A stretch of 64,000 nucleotides of DNA from Advenella mimigardefordensis DPN7 (GTDB lineage Bacteria > Pseudomonadota > Gammaproteobacteria > Burkholderiales > Burkholderiaceae_B). A program made the translations under genes and the position numbers. This document shows positions 1 through 9,333 of this stretch, one piece after another (positions within the stretch are counted from its first letter, which is position 1; each line of letters begins with the position of its first letter). Under the pieces are notes generated by a model, which saw nothing but the letters and a program-made list of their open reading frames with translations, did no database searches and had not been told where the DNA came from. Location of the stretch: contig NZ_CP003915.1 in NCBI RefSeq assembly GCF_000521505.1, forward strand, positions 4,526,001 to 4,590,000, read 5' to 3'.

Positions 1-158
1 TATTGTGGGATGCCCGACTGCCGGCTGGCGGACAGGCCACACCAATGACCTATCTGAACAGCAAAAATGAGCAGATGGTTGTCCTGGTTGTCGGCGGACA
101 TGGTTCTATCGGCACCAAACTGGGCGACTACGTCATGGCCTACAAACTGGCTCAGTAA
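1..158 (+). CDS. C-terminal end of a membrane-bound PQQ-dependent dehydrogenase (partial)
   Basis: Only the last 51 codons are present; the gene starts outside the window. The frame with codons at positions 3, 6, 9 and so on reads LWDARLPAGGQATPMTY, then VVGGHGSIGTKLGDYV, and stops at TAA 156-158. These are the hallmark C-terminal motifs of the membrane-bound quinoprotein glucose/quinate/shikimate dehydrogenases. Those enzymes oxidise sugars or cyclitols in the periplasm and pass electrons to ubiquinone. The substrate cannot be told from this piece. A periplasmic sugar-oxidising enzyme would suit the sugar-acid uptake genes that follow. Confidence 0.85.
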   Translation, partial: LWDARLPAGGQATPMTYLNSKNEQMVVLVVGGHGSIGTKLGDYVMAYKLAQ

Positions 159-264
159 CAAGGCGGTATCGCAGAAAGCAGTACCGCAGGGACGTTGTCG
201 CCACAGCCCCGAGGCTGGCGGCAGCGTTGTCGCCCCACTCGCAAGCCTGCGCGCCAACAGCGGA

Positions 265-1050
265 TTATTGATGCCCCAGTCGACGCGAGATGCGCTCTGC
301 CGTCTCCAGCAGCATCGGACGTATGGCGTCGGCCGACGGTGTATGCAAGGCGTCAATCCGCGCGATATGCGGCACATTAACAGCTGCAATAACCTGCCCG
401 TGCTCATTGCGCACGGGTGCCGCAATATTGGTCACCCCCTGGATCTGGCGACTTTTCATCACCGAACACCCGGCTTTTCTGACACTGGCCAGTTGCCGGC
501 GCAGCTGCGCTTCCGTCAGGGTGAGTTCGCCGTCGGTAGGCACGTGGGTCTGCAGCATGCGTTCACGTTCCTCATCATTACAGAATGCCAGCAGCACCTG
601 CCCCGACGAGGTATCACCCAGGCCCATTTCCGTGCCCAGCTTTAAGCTGAGGGACCAGCGGGCCGGGCTGTCCACCTGGGCGATAATGACCAGCCTGCCC
701 TGTCGGTAAATACTCAGATGACAGGACTGCTGGCATTGTACGGCCAGCTCCTGCAACAGCGGCAAGGCGCATTCAGTGAGCTGGCGTACGGGATAATGGC
801 GATGCGCAAGATGAAACAGTCGCAGTGTAAGGGTATAGCGATCGCCCGCATCAGCAGCAATATAGCCCAGTTCCTGGAGCACAATCACCATGCGGAAAAT
901 TTCACTGACCGAGCGCCCCAGCCGGGCGCTTAGTTCATTCATGGTGCAACCTTGCGGGCTTTCGCTCAGCACTTCAAGAATCGCCATCCCTTTTTCCAGC
1001 GCAGGCGCAGAATAGCGTGATGGGTTAGCACCGGGCGTCTTTTCAGTCAT
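265..1050 (-). CDS. IclR-family transcriptional regulator
   Basis: The 261-residue protein has an N-terminal winged helix (about residues 14-75, with SARLGRSVSEIFRMV as the recognition region) and a C-terminal IclR effector domain (about 85-255). The latter carries the typical LGDTSSGQVLLAF and AAVNVPHIAR stretches. IclR proteins bind small metabolites, often sugar or aromatic acids, and usually control a neighbouring catabolic operon. The gene is divergent from the SDR gene at 1246, and the 195-bp space between them should hold both promoters. The inducer is unknown. No strong ribosome-binding site is visible before this ATG. Confidence 0.9.
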   Translation of the reverse strand: MTEKTPGANPSRYSAPALEKGMAILEVLSESPQGCTMNELSARLGRSVSEIFRMVIVLQELGYIAADAGDRYTLTLRLFHLAHRHYPVRQLTECALPLLQELAVQCQQSCHLSIYRQGRLVIIAQVDSPARWSLSLKLGTEMGLGDTSSGQVLLAFCNDEERERMLQTHVPTDGELTLTEAQLRRQLASVRKAGCSVMKSRQIQGVTNIAAPVRNEHGQVIAAVNVPHIARIDALHTPSADAIRPMLLETAERISRRLGHQ

Positions 1051-1173
1051 AAAATTGAAGTTTTACTGATAAAAATGATGTCAGAGTATACGAGGTTTTG
1101 CCTGGCTCTGGTCGGGTATTGGGGTAAATACTCAGTTAAGGAACGAGAGCGATGATTGAAGCGCGCCGGTTAA

Positions 1174-1992
<819 letters not shown>

Positions 1993-2096
1993 TCGTGCAG
2001 GCCGGTTTTGTCGGACCGGGCCAAACCGGCACTGAATACCGTTTACTACCGGCAAAAAAGAGTAGCGGGATCCGACAACGCCTCTGTTCAAAAATC

Positions 2097-2132
2097 ATAA
2101 AGCGTGCTCACCTCCCGGCTGGCACGCTTTAT
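2097..2132 (+). terminator. probable terminator of the SDR gene
   Basis: An 11-bp perfect stem (ATAAAGCGTGC pairing with GCACGCTTTAT) encloses a 14-nt loop about 105 bp after the SDR stop codon. It is followed by T-rich sequence with scattered T runs (TTGCTTTTGCTTTATTGC). The rest of the 317-bp space between the SDR and the convergent tctA gene holds only this hairpin and the opposing terminator at 2232-2290. Confidence 0.6.
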
Positions 2133-2231
2133 TGCTTTTGCTTTATTGCTTTATTGCTCTTGGCATTGGCCGCATGGGTCGCCCCCCTGGTCTCTATCGT
2201 CCCCATTGAGCCTGCACAATAACACCAGATA

Positions 2232-2290
2232 CAAAAATCCCCGCCTGATCGGATCCTTATTGTTTTTAACGGCAGATCCGGGCGGGGATT
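2232..2290 (-). terminator. terminator of the tctCBA operon
   Basis: On the minus strand a 10-bp stem (AATCCCCGCC pairing with GGCGGGGATT) is followed directly by a run of T. An inner CGGATC/GATCCG stem extends the structure. It begins about 20 bp after the tctA stop codon. Confidence 0.75.
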
Positions 2291-2309
2291 ATTCTTTCAG
2301 AACGAGGGC

Positions 2310-3815
2310 TTAATCTTCTTCGACGAAGGTTTCCTCGCGTTTCTTGCGAATGGATGGGATAGCGACGATCACCACAAGAATGGCAGCAACGATCAGCAGT
2401 GACATGGACAATGGTCGTGTGACAAAGGTCGTGAAATCACCCCGTGATAGCAACAGGGCGCGACGGAAGTTTTCTTCCATCATAGGCCCCAGTACCAGAC
2501 CCAGCAGCAAAGGCGCGCCTTCGCATTTCAGCTTGCTCCAGAAGTATCCGATAATGCCGAAAATCGCCATGATATAAATATCAAACACGTTGTAGTTCAG
2601 CGAATACACACCAACCGAGCAGAACAGCACGATCGCCGGGAACAGCACGCGGTATGGCACTTTGAGCAGTTTGACCCACAGGCCGATCAGCGGCAGGTTC
2701 AGAATAACCAGCATCAGGTTACCAATCCACATGGACACGATCAGACCCCAGAACAGATCGGGGTTGCTGCTCATGACCTGAGGGCCAGGCTGAATATTAT
2801 GAATCGTCATTGCACCCACCATCAGCGCAGTAACGGCGTTACCCGGAATACCCAATGTGAGCAGCGGGATGAACGAGGTTTGTGCCGCTGCGTTATTGGC
2901 AGACTCAGGGCCAGCCAGACCGGCCGGGTGACCTTTACCGAAGCGCTCAGGATTTTTGGAGAGTTTTTTCTCCAGGGTATAGGACGCGAACGATGAAAGC
3001 ACCGCGCCGCCACCAGGCAGAATACCCAATGCAGAACCCAGCAGCGTACCGCGCATGACGGCAGGAGCAGCTTCCTTGAATTCCTTTTTGTTCGGGTACA
3101 GGCTGCCGATTTTGTCGGTAATGTCGACACGGTTTTCCTTTTGCGCCAGGTTGTTCATGATCTCTGCCAGGCCGAAAACGCCCATCGCTACCACGGCAAA
3201 GTCAATCCCGTCCTGCAGCTCTGGTACGCCAAAGTCGAAGCGGGCCACGCCAGAGTTCACGTCGGTGCCCACCATACCCAGCAGCAGGCCCAGCAAAATC
3301 ATGCAGATCGCTTTAGGCAACGAGCCGGAAGCCAGCACCACCGCACCAATCAGACCCAGCACCATTAACGAGAAGTACTCAGCCGGTCCGAACTTGAAGG
3401 CCACCTCAGCCAGAGGCGGAGCGAACGCGGCCAACAGCACAGTAGCGAAACAGCCGGCAAAGAACGAACCCAGTGCAGCGATGGCAAGTGCAGCCCCCGC
3501 TCGCCCGTTCTTGGCCATCTGGTGACCGTCGAGCACCGTGACCACCGCCGAGGTTTCCCCCGGTAGCGCCACCAGAATCGCCGTCGTTGACCCCCCGTAC
3601 TGGGAGCCATAGTAAATCCCGGCGAGCATAATCAGACCGGCGACAGGAGGCAGAACGTAAGTGAGTGGCAGCAGCATGGCGATGGTGGGCACAGGGCCGA
3701 TACCAGGCAGCACGCCGATCAGTGTTCCAAGAATACAACCGAGTAGCGCATACAGCAGATTTTCAGGCGTGAACGCCACTGAAAACCCCAGCGCCAAATG
3801 TTCAAGTAATTCCAT
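2310..3815 (-). CDS. tctA: tripartite tricarboxylate transporter, large membrane subunit TctA
   Basis: This 501-residue polytopic membrane protein has the TctA signatures: GVLPGIGPVPTIAMLLPLTY near residue 40, YYGSQYGGSTTAIL and LPGETSAVVT near 70-90, and a repeat of the motif as ALGILPGGGAVLSSFASY and TLGIPGNAVTALMVGAM in the second half. TctA forms the ion-coupled channel of the transporter that takes up carboxylates delivered by a periplasmic TctC/Bug receptor. The start follows the tctB stop codon by 4 nt, and its ribosome-binding site AAAGGA lies inside the end of tctB, so the two are co-transcribed. The substrate is likely an organic or sugar acid and cannot be read from sequence. Confidence 0.93.
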   Translation of the reverse strand: MELLEHLALGFSVAFTPENLLYALLGCILGTLIGVLPGIGPVPTIAMLLPLTYVLPPVAGLIMLAGIYYGSQYGGSTTAILVALPGETSAVVTVLDGHQMAKNGRAGAALAIAALGSFFAGCFATVLLAAFAPPLAEVAFKFGPAEYFSLMVLGLIGAVVLASGSLPKAICMILLGLLLGMVGTDVNSGVARFDFGVPELQDGIDFAVVAMGVFGLAEIMNNLAQKENRVDITDKIGSLYPNKKEFKEAAPAVMRGTLLGSALGILPGGGAVLSSFASYTLEKKLSKNPERFGKGHPAGLAGPESANNAAAQTSFIPLLTLGIPGNAVTALMVGAMTIHNIQPGPQVMSSNPDLFWGLIVSMWIGNLMLVILNLPLIGLWVKLLKVPYRVLFPAIVLFCSVGVYSLNYNVFDIYIMAIFGIIGYFWSKLKCEGAPLLLGLVLGPMMEENFRRALLLSRGDFTTFVTRPLSMSLLIVAAILVVIVAIPSIRKKREETFVEED

Positions 3816-3819
3816 AGTG

Positions 3820-4365
3820 TTATTTTCCTTTGAGACGACGTGCCAGCGTCACGACAGCAATGATGAGTGACAGCGGAACGAAGATCTGCGCAAGCAGAGA
3901 CCATTCGCCGAACGGCACAGGCAGCATAGGGAAGATCAGACCGAGGCCCTTGATGAACGCAAGCCAGGTGAACAGCGTCAGGAAAATAGCATTGAAAATG
4001 GCGATTTTGATACTGAACTCATGACTGGCCAGGCTACTGAAGATGATCAGCAGAGGGACAGAAATATACAGTCCGAGATGGTCCAGCATAAGCGCAAAAA
4101 TGGCAATGGAGCCGATGATCAGAAAAAGAATATCCCAATCGAAATGCCCGATGTCTGTGTCGTCCTGTGGTTCGCCCCTTAGGGAGCCCATAAAGACAAC
4201 CGCACCAAGAAGAGCCAGGACCACACCCAGCCAGAATGGAAAATAACCCGGACCCATACGGGCAGGTGTACCCATGTCATAGGATTCGGAGAACACGGCA
4301 AAGCCCACTCCGATCACAATGAACATGACTCCTGACCAGAAATCCTGTTGATTTTTGATGTGCAT
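3820..4365 (-). CDS. tctB: tripartite tricarboxylate transporter, small membrane subunit TctB
   Basis: The 181-residue protein has four to five hydrophobic segments, the usual TctB plan. An N-terminal helix (FWSGVMFIVIGVGFAVF) is followed by the typical DMGTPARMGPGYFPFWLGVVLALLG-like signature, in which G-P-G-Y/F-F-P is the family hallmark. It pairs with TctA in the inner membrane. The gene lies between tctC (102 nt upstream) and tctA (4 nt downstream). AAGGTTATTT before the ATG supplies a ribosome-binding site. Confidence 0.88.
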   Translation of the reverse strand: MHIKNQQDFWSGVMFIVIGVGFAVFSESYDMGTPARMGPGYFPFWLGVVLALLGAVVFMGSLRGEPQDDTDIGHFDWDILFLIIGSIAIFALMLDHLGLYISVPLLIIFSSLASHEFSIKIAIFNAIFLTLFTWLAFIKGLGLIFPMLPVPFGEWSLLAQIFVPLSLIIAVVTLARRLKGK

Positions 4366-4467
4366 AAATAACCTTCGTTTTTTAATTTACTTGCGCAAGA
4401 ACATGCTGCGGCTGTCATGCAGCCGGGATGCCCAGTCCCGGATGCACGTGACAGTCAGCCTGATGCG

Positions 4468-5451
4468 TCAGTCGAGCTTGATATTGCCCTTCTTGACCAC
4501 GTCCTTGGCCCAATCGAATTGTTGCTGAATTTCCTTGCCGAATTCTTCGGGGGTGTTACCGGAAACGAATGCGCCCTGTTTTTCCAGCGCTTCAACAACT
4601 TTGGGATCTTTCAGTGCTTCTACCGCCACACTGTTGAGTTTATCGATCACTTCCTTGGGTGTGCCGGCAGGAGCCAGAAGGCCATACCAGACAGGCTGAT
4701 TCAGGTTTTCATAACCAAGCTCAGCGAAAGTGGGTACATCTTTGAGAGCAGGCAAGCGCTCTTTCCAGGCGATTGCCAGAGGCCGCAGGTTGCCACCTTG
4801 AATCTGGGGTAATGATGAAGGCAGATTGTCGAACAGAATTTGTATCTGTCCGCCGACAGCGTCGGTTACGGCTGGGCCCGAGCCACGGTAAGGCACGTGC
4901 ACAATATCGGTTTGGGTGGTTTGTTTAAAGGCTTCTCCGGCCAGGTGCAGCACGCCGCAGGTACCAGAGGAACCGTAGGAATACTTGCCTGGGTTGGCCT
5001 TGATTTCTTCAAGAAAGGACTTGAAATCCTGGGAAGGGAATTTTGGATTGACTTCCAGGATGTTGGGTACGTTGGCGAAGTTGACTACGGGTGCGAAATC
5101 TTTCAGCGCATCGTAGCCCAGGCCTGTTGGTTTGCATGCGGGATTAACCGCCATGGTTGAGACAGTGGCGATAGACAGCGTATAGCCATCCGGTTTGGCA
5201 CGGGCCGCTTCAGTCGCACCCAGTGCACCGCCAGCGCCGCCTTTGTTTTCAACGACCATGGGTTTGCCCAGAATGTCACTCATTTTTGACGTCACAACAC
5301 GGGCAACGATATCTGTAGAGCCGCCGGGTGCAAACGGCACAATCACGCGAATAGGTTTACTTGGATAATCCTGTGCCTGTGCAGGGCCCATGGCTACGGC
5401 ACTGAGGCAAAGAGCGGCTGTAACAACTGAAAAAAGGGTACGCTTTTTCAT
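4468..5451 (-). CDS. tctC: Bug/TctC-family periplasmic substrate-binding receptor
   Basis: The 327-residue secreted receptor starts MKKRTLFSVVTAALCLSAVA and has an Ala-rich signal-peptide cleavage region ending near AQA. It shows the Bug signatures YPSKPIRVIVPFAPGGSTD, VVENKGGAGGALGA and, later, YRGSGPAVTDAVGGQI. Receptors of this family bind small carboxylates through water-mediated contacts and hand them to TctA/TctB. An in-frame ATG two codons upstream is possible, but AAGGA sits 6 nt before the ATG used here. It is the first gene of a tctC-tctB-tctA operon. The 690-bp upstream region carries repeated motifs (see 5510-5563). Confidence 0.93.
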   Translation of the reverse strand: MKKRTLFSVVTAALCLSAVAMGPAQAQDYPSKPIRVIVPFAPGGSTDIVARVVTSKMSDILGKPMVVENKGGAGGALGATEAARAKPDGYTLSIATVSTMAVNPACKPTGLGYDALKDFAPVVNFANVPNILEVNPKFPSQDFKSFLEEIKANPGKYSYGSSGTCGVLHLAGEAFKQTTQTDIVHVPYRGSGPAVTDAVGGQIQILFDNLPSSLPQIQGGNLRPLAIAWKERLPALKDVPTFAELGYENLNQPVWYGLLAPAGTPKEVIDKLNSVAVEALKDPKVVEALEKQGAFVSGNTPEEFGKEIQQQFDWAKDVVKKGNIKLD

Positions 5452-5509
5452 TGACATTCCTTGGTTATAGAATTCTCGGAGATGGCATCATTTCAGATGC
5501 AATCCTGGC

Positions 5510-5563
5510 GGCTTTAATTCAAACACCGTGGCGGATTGCGCGCACTTGGCTTTAATTAAAACA
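5510..5563. repeat. 16-bp direct repeat upstream of tctC (possible regulatory site)
   Basis: GGCTTTAATTCAAACA (5510-5525) and GGCTTTAATTAAAACA (5548-5563) are the same 16-mer with one mismatch, 38 bp apart, about 60-110 bp upstream of tctC. A spacing near a whole number of helical turns in a promoter region suggests a regulator-binding site, but no regulator is assigned. Confidence 0.4.
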
Positions 5564-6071
5564 AGATAGTATTAAGGAACATGCACCGGAGGCAAGCCTT
5601 AATAATTGAACTTAGGGTAATTGCGTAGACATTGATGCCTTGTAACCGCGCAGTAATGTGATGTCCTGGTGCGCTGTGTTTGCGCAAACGCTCCGCTATG
5701 AGACAAATGTGATACTACAACTGATGTGCATGTGAATTCCGCGATTGCCCAGGGTTTAACATCATATGGCCTCAGGTTTACACATATGTGAATAATTCAA
5801 GAAGTGCCTGCTGGCGCACAACCATTCATTGTCTGATATCCGATATGGCTGTACTGGCGGGTGGTGTCATCGTCGACAGCAGCATGCATGATGATTACGC
5901 ATGCGCAAAGCCAGGGCCCGGTTTTTTCGGCCCTGCAGTCATTCTGAAACAAATAGCGCGTGCAACACAATACCGGCGGCAAATGAACATTCGCCGTTCT
6001 GTCATCAGCGTGAGGCCCGCGAGCGCGCTGCATCCCGAATAACGCATCGGCATAGGCAACATCAACCAACA
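5564..6071. other. intergenic region without a recognisable gene
   Basis: This stretch between tctC and the Liv operon has no open reading frame with a convincing start or protein family. It contains two short perfect palindromes, GTTTGCGCAAAC (5678-5689) and CACATATGTG (5781-5790), which could be regulator sites. An inverted CAGGGCC/GGCCCTG pair lies near 5922-5945. Nothing more specific is visible. Confidence 0.5.
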
Positions 6072-6111
6072 GAAAACAAAACAGCCCGCCAGGGCAGTCT
6101 GAGGCGGGCTG
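6072..6111 (-). terminator. terminator of the livG-livF-SBP-livH-livM operon
   Basis: On the minus strand a perfect 9-bp GC-rich stem (CAGCCCGCC with GGCGGGCTG, 12-nt loop) is followed by TTTTGTTTTC. It lies about 30 bp after the livM stop codon. Confidence 0.8.
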
Positions 6112-6142
6112 AAGGCATTTGCGGCAGGGCCGCAGGGGGTAA

Positions 6143-7123
6143 CTACTGCTTGTTGCGATTGGCCGGCAGCAGGGCCAGCAGCTCGCCGACAATACCCTTG
6201 CGGAAGGCCATCACACACAGGATGAAAATCAGCCCCATGACAATGGTGACCGATTCACCCAGCGTCTGAAACCACTGAATACCGGTAGAACTGGCCAGAA
6301 CACGTCCGATATCGCCGATTTTGTTCTCGATAAACACCACGATCAGCGCGCCGATCACAGGCCCGGTAAAGGTACCCACGCCGCCGATCAGTGTCATCAG
6401 CACCACCGTGCCGGACATCTGCCACATGGCGTCTGACAGGGTTGCAGACACAAACACCAGGGTTTTGGTGGCACCCGCCAGGCCTGCCAGGCCTGCAGAC
6501 AGCACAAAGGCCAGCAGCTTGAACTTGTCTATGTCATAGCCCAGCGACACGGCACGCGGCTCGTTTTCCTTGATGGCATGCAACACCTGACCAAAGGGGG
6601 ACTTGACGGTGCGCCAGCAGATGAAATAGCCGATGATGAAAATGACAATCACCAGATAGTACAGATTCAAATCATTGCTCAGGTCGATCAGGCCAAACAG
6701 CTTGCCGCGTGGCACGCCTTGCAGGCCATCTTCGCCACCGGTAAAAGGCGCCTGCAGAAAATAGAAGAAAACCATCTGCGCCATGGCAAGCGTAATCATG
6801 GTGAAATAAATGCCGCTGCGCCGGATGGCCAGCCAGCCCACAATCAATCCCAGCAGCGCGGCAATCACTACGCCAAATAGAATACCAAGCTCGGGCGACA
6901 GTCCCCAGATCTTGATGGCATGGCCGGCCGCATAAGCTGCACCACCGAAGAAAGCGGCATGGCCAAATGAGAGCAGGCCTACATAACCCAGCAGCAGATT
7001 GAAGGCGCAGGCGAACAGCGCATAACACAGGATTTTCATGACGAAAATCGGATAGACACCCAAAGCAGGCAGAAAGGCCAGTGCCAGGGCAAAAATCAGC
7101 AAGGCAAGCAGTTGGCGGTTCAT
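6143..7123 (-). CDS. livM: branched-chain amino acid-type ABC transporter permease LivM
   Basis: The 326-residue protein has about nine to ten hydrophobic segments and LivM landmarks: LLLGYVGLLSFGHAAFFGGAAYAAG near residue 43, the coupling-loop region SPFGQVLHAIKENEPRAVSLGYD, and GGVGTFTGPVIGALI near 245. It forms half of the membrane channel with LivH. The ATG overlaps the livH stop codon by 4 nt, so translation is coupled. The family imports branched-chain amino acids, but many members import amides, urea or aromatic acids. Confidence 0.92.
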   Translation of the reverse strand: MNRQLLALLIFALALAFLPALGVYPIFVMKILCYALFACAFNLLLGYVGLLSFGHAAFFGGAAYAAGHAIKIWGLSPELGILFGVVIAALLGLIVGWLAIRRSGIYFTMITLAMAQMVFFYFLQAPFTGGEDGLQGVPRGKLFGLIDLSNDLNLYYLVIVIFIIGYFICWRTVKSPFGQVLHAIKENEPRAVSLGYDIDKFKLLAFVLSAGLAGLAGATKTLVFVSATLSDAMWQMSGTVVLMTLIGGVGTFTGPVIGALIVVFIENKIGDIGRVLASSTGIQWFQTLGESVTIVMGLIFILCVMAFRKGIVGELLALLPANRNKQ

Positions 7124-8007
7124 TTCACTTTCCCGAAGAGTCCGGCTGGACGCAATAATAAGACAATTGCCATAATAATGAAGACGACCGTGCTGGACGC
7201 TTCCGGCCAGAATACTTTGGTGAGCCCTTCAATGACGCCCAGTCCGAGACCGGTGACAATCGAGCCCATAATAGAGCCCATGCCACCAATCACCACCACA
7301 GCGAATACGACAATAATAAGATTCGATCCCATCAGCGGGGATACCTGCAGCACCGGTGCTGCCAGCACGCCGGCAAAACCGGCCAGGGCAACGCCAAAGC
7401 CATACGTGAGCGTAACCATGAGCGGCACATTGATGCCGAAGGCTTCCACCAGCTTGGAGTTCTCGGTGCCGGCGCGCAGCAAGGCGCCCAGCCTGGTACG
7501 CTCAATCACATACCAGGTCACCAGGCAGGCGATAATCGACGCGGCGACCACCCAGCCGCGATAGATGGGCAGCACCATGAATCCCAGGTTGACTGCGCCA
7601 CGCAATGATTCGGGCGTCGGATAAGGCTGTCCGGATACGCCGTACATACTGCGGAAAATACCTTCAATAAGCAGGGTCAGGCCGAAAGTGAGCAGCAGGC
7701 CGTATAAGTGATCCAGCTTGTACAGATGACGCAACAGCAGCCGCTCGATGATAATGCCGAGCAGGCCCACAACGAGCGGAGCAACAATCAGCATGACCCA
7801 GTAGTTCAGGCCCAGAAACTGCAGGCCCATCCACGCCACGAAGGCTCCGAGCATATACAGTGCGCCGTGAGCGAAGTTAATCACATTGAGCAGGCCGAAG
7901 ATCACGGCCAGGCCAAGCGATAGCACTGCATAGAAAGAGCCGTTCACCAGGCCCAGCAGAATCTGGCCCAGAAAAGCAGCAAGGGGTATGCCAAAAATGG
8001 TAATCAT
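7120..8007 (-). CDS. livH: branched-chain amino acid-type ABC transporter permease LivH
   Basis: The 295-residue membrane protein begins with a hydrophobic segment and NGSFYAVLSLGLAVIFGLLNVINFAHG, the classic LivH signature. The coupling region TRLGALLRAGTENSKLVEAFGIN and GGMGSIMGSIVTGLGLG are also typical. It forms the channel with LivM. It follows the receptor gene by 85 nt and overlaps livM by 4 nt. No strong ribosome-binding site is seen at its ATG. Confidence 0.92.
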   Translation of the reverse strand: MITIFGIPLAAFLGQILLGLVNGSFYAVLSLGLAVIFGLLNVINFAHGALYMLGAFVAWMGLQFLGLNYWVMLIVAPLVVGLLGIIIERLLLRHLYKLDHLYGLLLTFGLTLLIEGIFRSMYGVSGQPYPTPESLRGAVNLGFMVLPIYRGWVVAASIIACLVTWYVIERTRLGALLRAGTENSKLVEAFGINVPLMVTLTYGFGVALAGFAGVLAAPVLQVSPLMGSNLIIVVFAVVVIGGMGSIMGSIVTGLGLGVIEGLTKVFWPEASSTVVFIIMAIVLLLRPAGLFGKVK

Positions 8008-8092
8008 ATTTCAATGACTGAGTCGGTTTAAATAACATGTATGAATCCGGCAGGCACTCAAGTGGTGTGCCTGCCAGAATAGGCCTGCAGAA

Positions 8093-9289
8093 TCAGAGCT
8101 TGCAGGTTGATTCGCTTTCAGGACCGTAAGCAACATCGCCCGGTACCTTTTCCACCACCTTGTAATAATCCCAAGGTCCTTTGGACTCTTCCGGTGTTTT
8201 CACCTGCATCAGATACATATCATGCACGACCAGGCCGTCCTTGCGGGTCACACCGTCTTTCATGAACATATTGTTGATCTTGTTGGATTTGAACCATTTG
8301 ATGATTTCATCACCGTTATCGGTTTTGGTTTCCGCCACGGCTTTCAGGTACGTACCCACGGCCGCATAGTCACCGGCCTGCAGGAACGATGGCTTGCGCT
8401 TGACCCGGTCTTCGAATTTCTTAGACCAGGCGCGTGACTCATCATCCTGATCCCAGTACCAGGAAGACGTCAGGTATAGGCCCTGTGTGGTTTTCAGGCC
8501 AAGCGAGTGCACGTCGTTAATGAACACCAGCAGCCCTGCAGGCTTGATGGCAGGAAATACACCGAATTCGCTGCCGGCTTTCATGGAGTTGATGAAGTCG
8601 CCGCCGGCATTGGCCAGACCCATGATCTGTGCGCCGGAAGACTGCGCCTGCAGCATGTAGGAAGAGAAGTCGGTGGTACCCAGTGGCACGCGTACCGAAC
8701 CCACTACTTCACCCTTGTTGGCTTTGACAACCGTGGTGGTATCGGCCTCAAGAGAGTGACCGAAAGCATAGTCGGCGGTCAGGAAAAACCATTTGGTGCC
8801 GCCCTGTTTAACCACAGCGCCACCGGTTACATTGGCCAGCGCCTTGGTGTTGTATGCATAGTGAATGGTGTAAGGCGTACAGTTTGCATTGGTCAGCGCC
8901 GTGGTACCTGGGCCGATGGCAATATAGGGCACTTTCTTGCCGGCTGCAACCGCGGCGGATGCCAGTGCCGTAGCCGAGTTGGTGCCGCCAATAATCATGT
9001 CGACTTTATCCTGGTCAATCCATTGCCGTACCCGGGCCGATGCCACGTCGGCCTTGTTCTGGTGATCGGCGCTGAGCACTTCGATTTTCTTACCATCGAT
9101 CGCACCACCGGCGTCTTCGATCGCCATTTTGATCGCTTCCACACCACCCTTGCCATCAATATCGGAATAGACGCCTGACATATCGGTAATGAAACCGATG
9201 CGGATGACATCATCAGAAATGCCCGCAGCCATGGCCTGGGTGCCCAGCGTTGCCAGTGCAAGCGCGCAGAATGTTTTTGTGAGTCTCAT
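8093..9289 (-). CDS. periplasmic substrate-binding protein of the Liv-type ABC transporter
   Basis: The 398-residue protein has a signal peptide (MRLTKTFCALALATLGTQAMA) and the type I periplasmic-binding fold: IRIGFITDMSGVYSDIDG, the helix AIKMAIEDAGG, and VDMIIGGTNSATALA. It resembles Liv-family receptors that bind non-canonical substrates (amides, aromatic or short carboxylic acids) more than LivJ, so the ligand is uncertain. A longer ORF could begin 16 codons earlier. GGAGAGTAACG sits directly before the ATG chosen here. It lies between the ATPase gene livF and the permease genes. Confidence 0.9.
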   Translation of the reverse strand: MRLTKTFCALALATLGTQAMAAGISDDVIRIGFITDMSGVYSDIDGKGGVEAIKMAIEDAGGAIDGKKIEVLSADHQNKADVASARVRQWIDQDKVDMIIGGTNSATALASAAVAAGKKVPYIAIGPGTTALTNANCTPYTIHYAYNTKALANVTGGAVVKQGGTKWFFLTADYAFGHSLEADTTTVVKANKGEVVGSVRVPLGTTDFSSYMLQAQSSGAQIMGLANAGGDFINSMKAGSEFGVFPAIKPAGLLVFINDVHSLGLKTTQGLYLTSSWYWDQDDESRAWSKKFEDRVKRKPSFLQAGDYAAVGTYLKAVAETKTDNGDEIIKWFKSNKINNMFMKDGVTRKDGLVVHDMYLMQVKTPEESKGPWDYYKVVEKVPGDVAYGPESESTCKL

Positions 9290-9333
9290 CGTTACTCTCC
9301 AATAAATACCATTAATTGTTGTAGATGGGCTCG

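Noticed and set aside
163..187. Hairpin GCGGTA/TACCGC just after the PQQ dehydrogenase stop
   Set aside because: The stem is only 6 bp with a 13-nt loop and no T run, too weak to call a terminator.
5922..5945. Inverted CAGGGCC/GGCCCTG repeat with T residues in the loop
   Set aside because: The T run is in the loop, not after the stem, and no gene ends nearby, so a terminator call is not supported.
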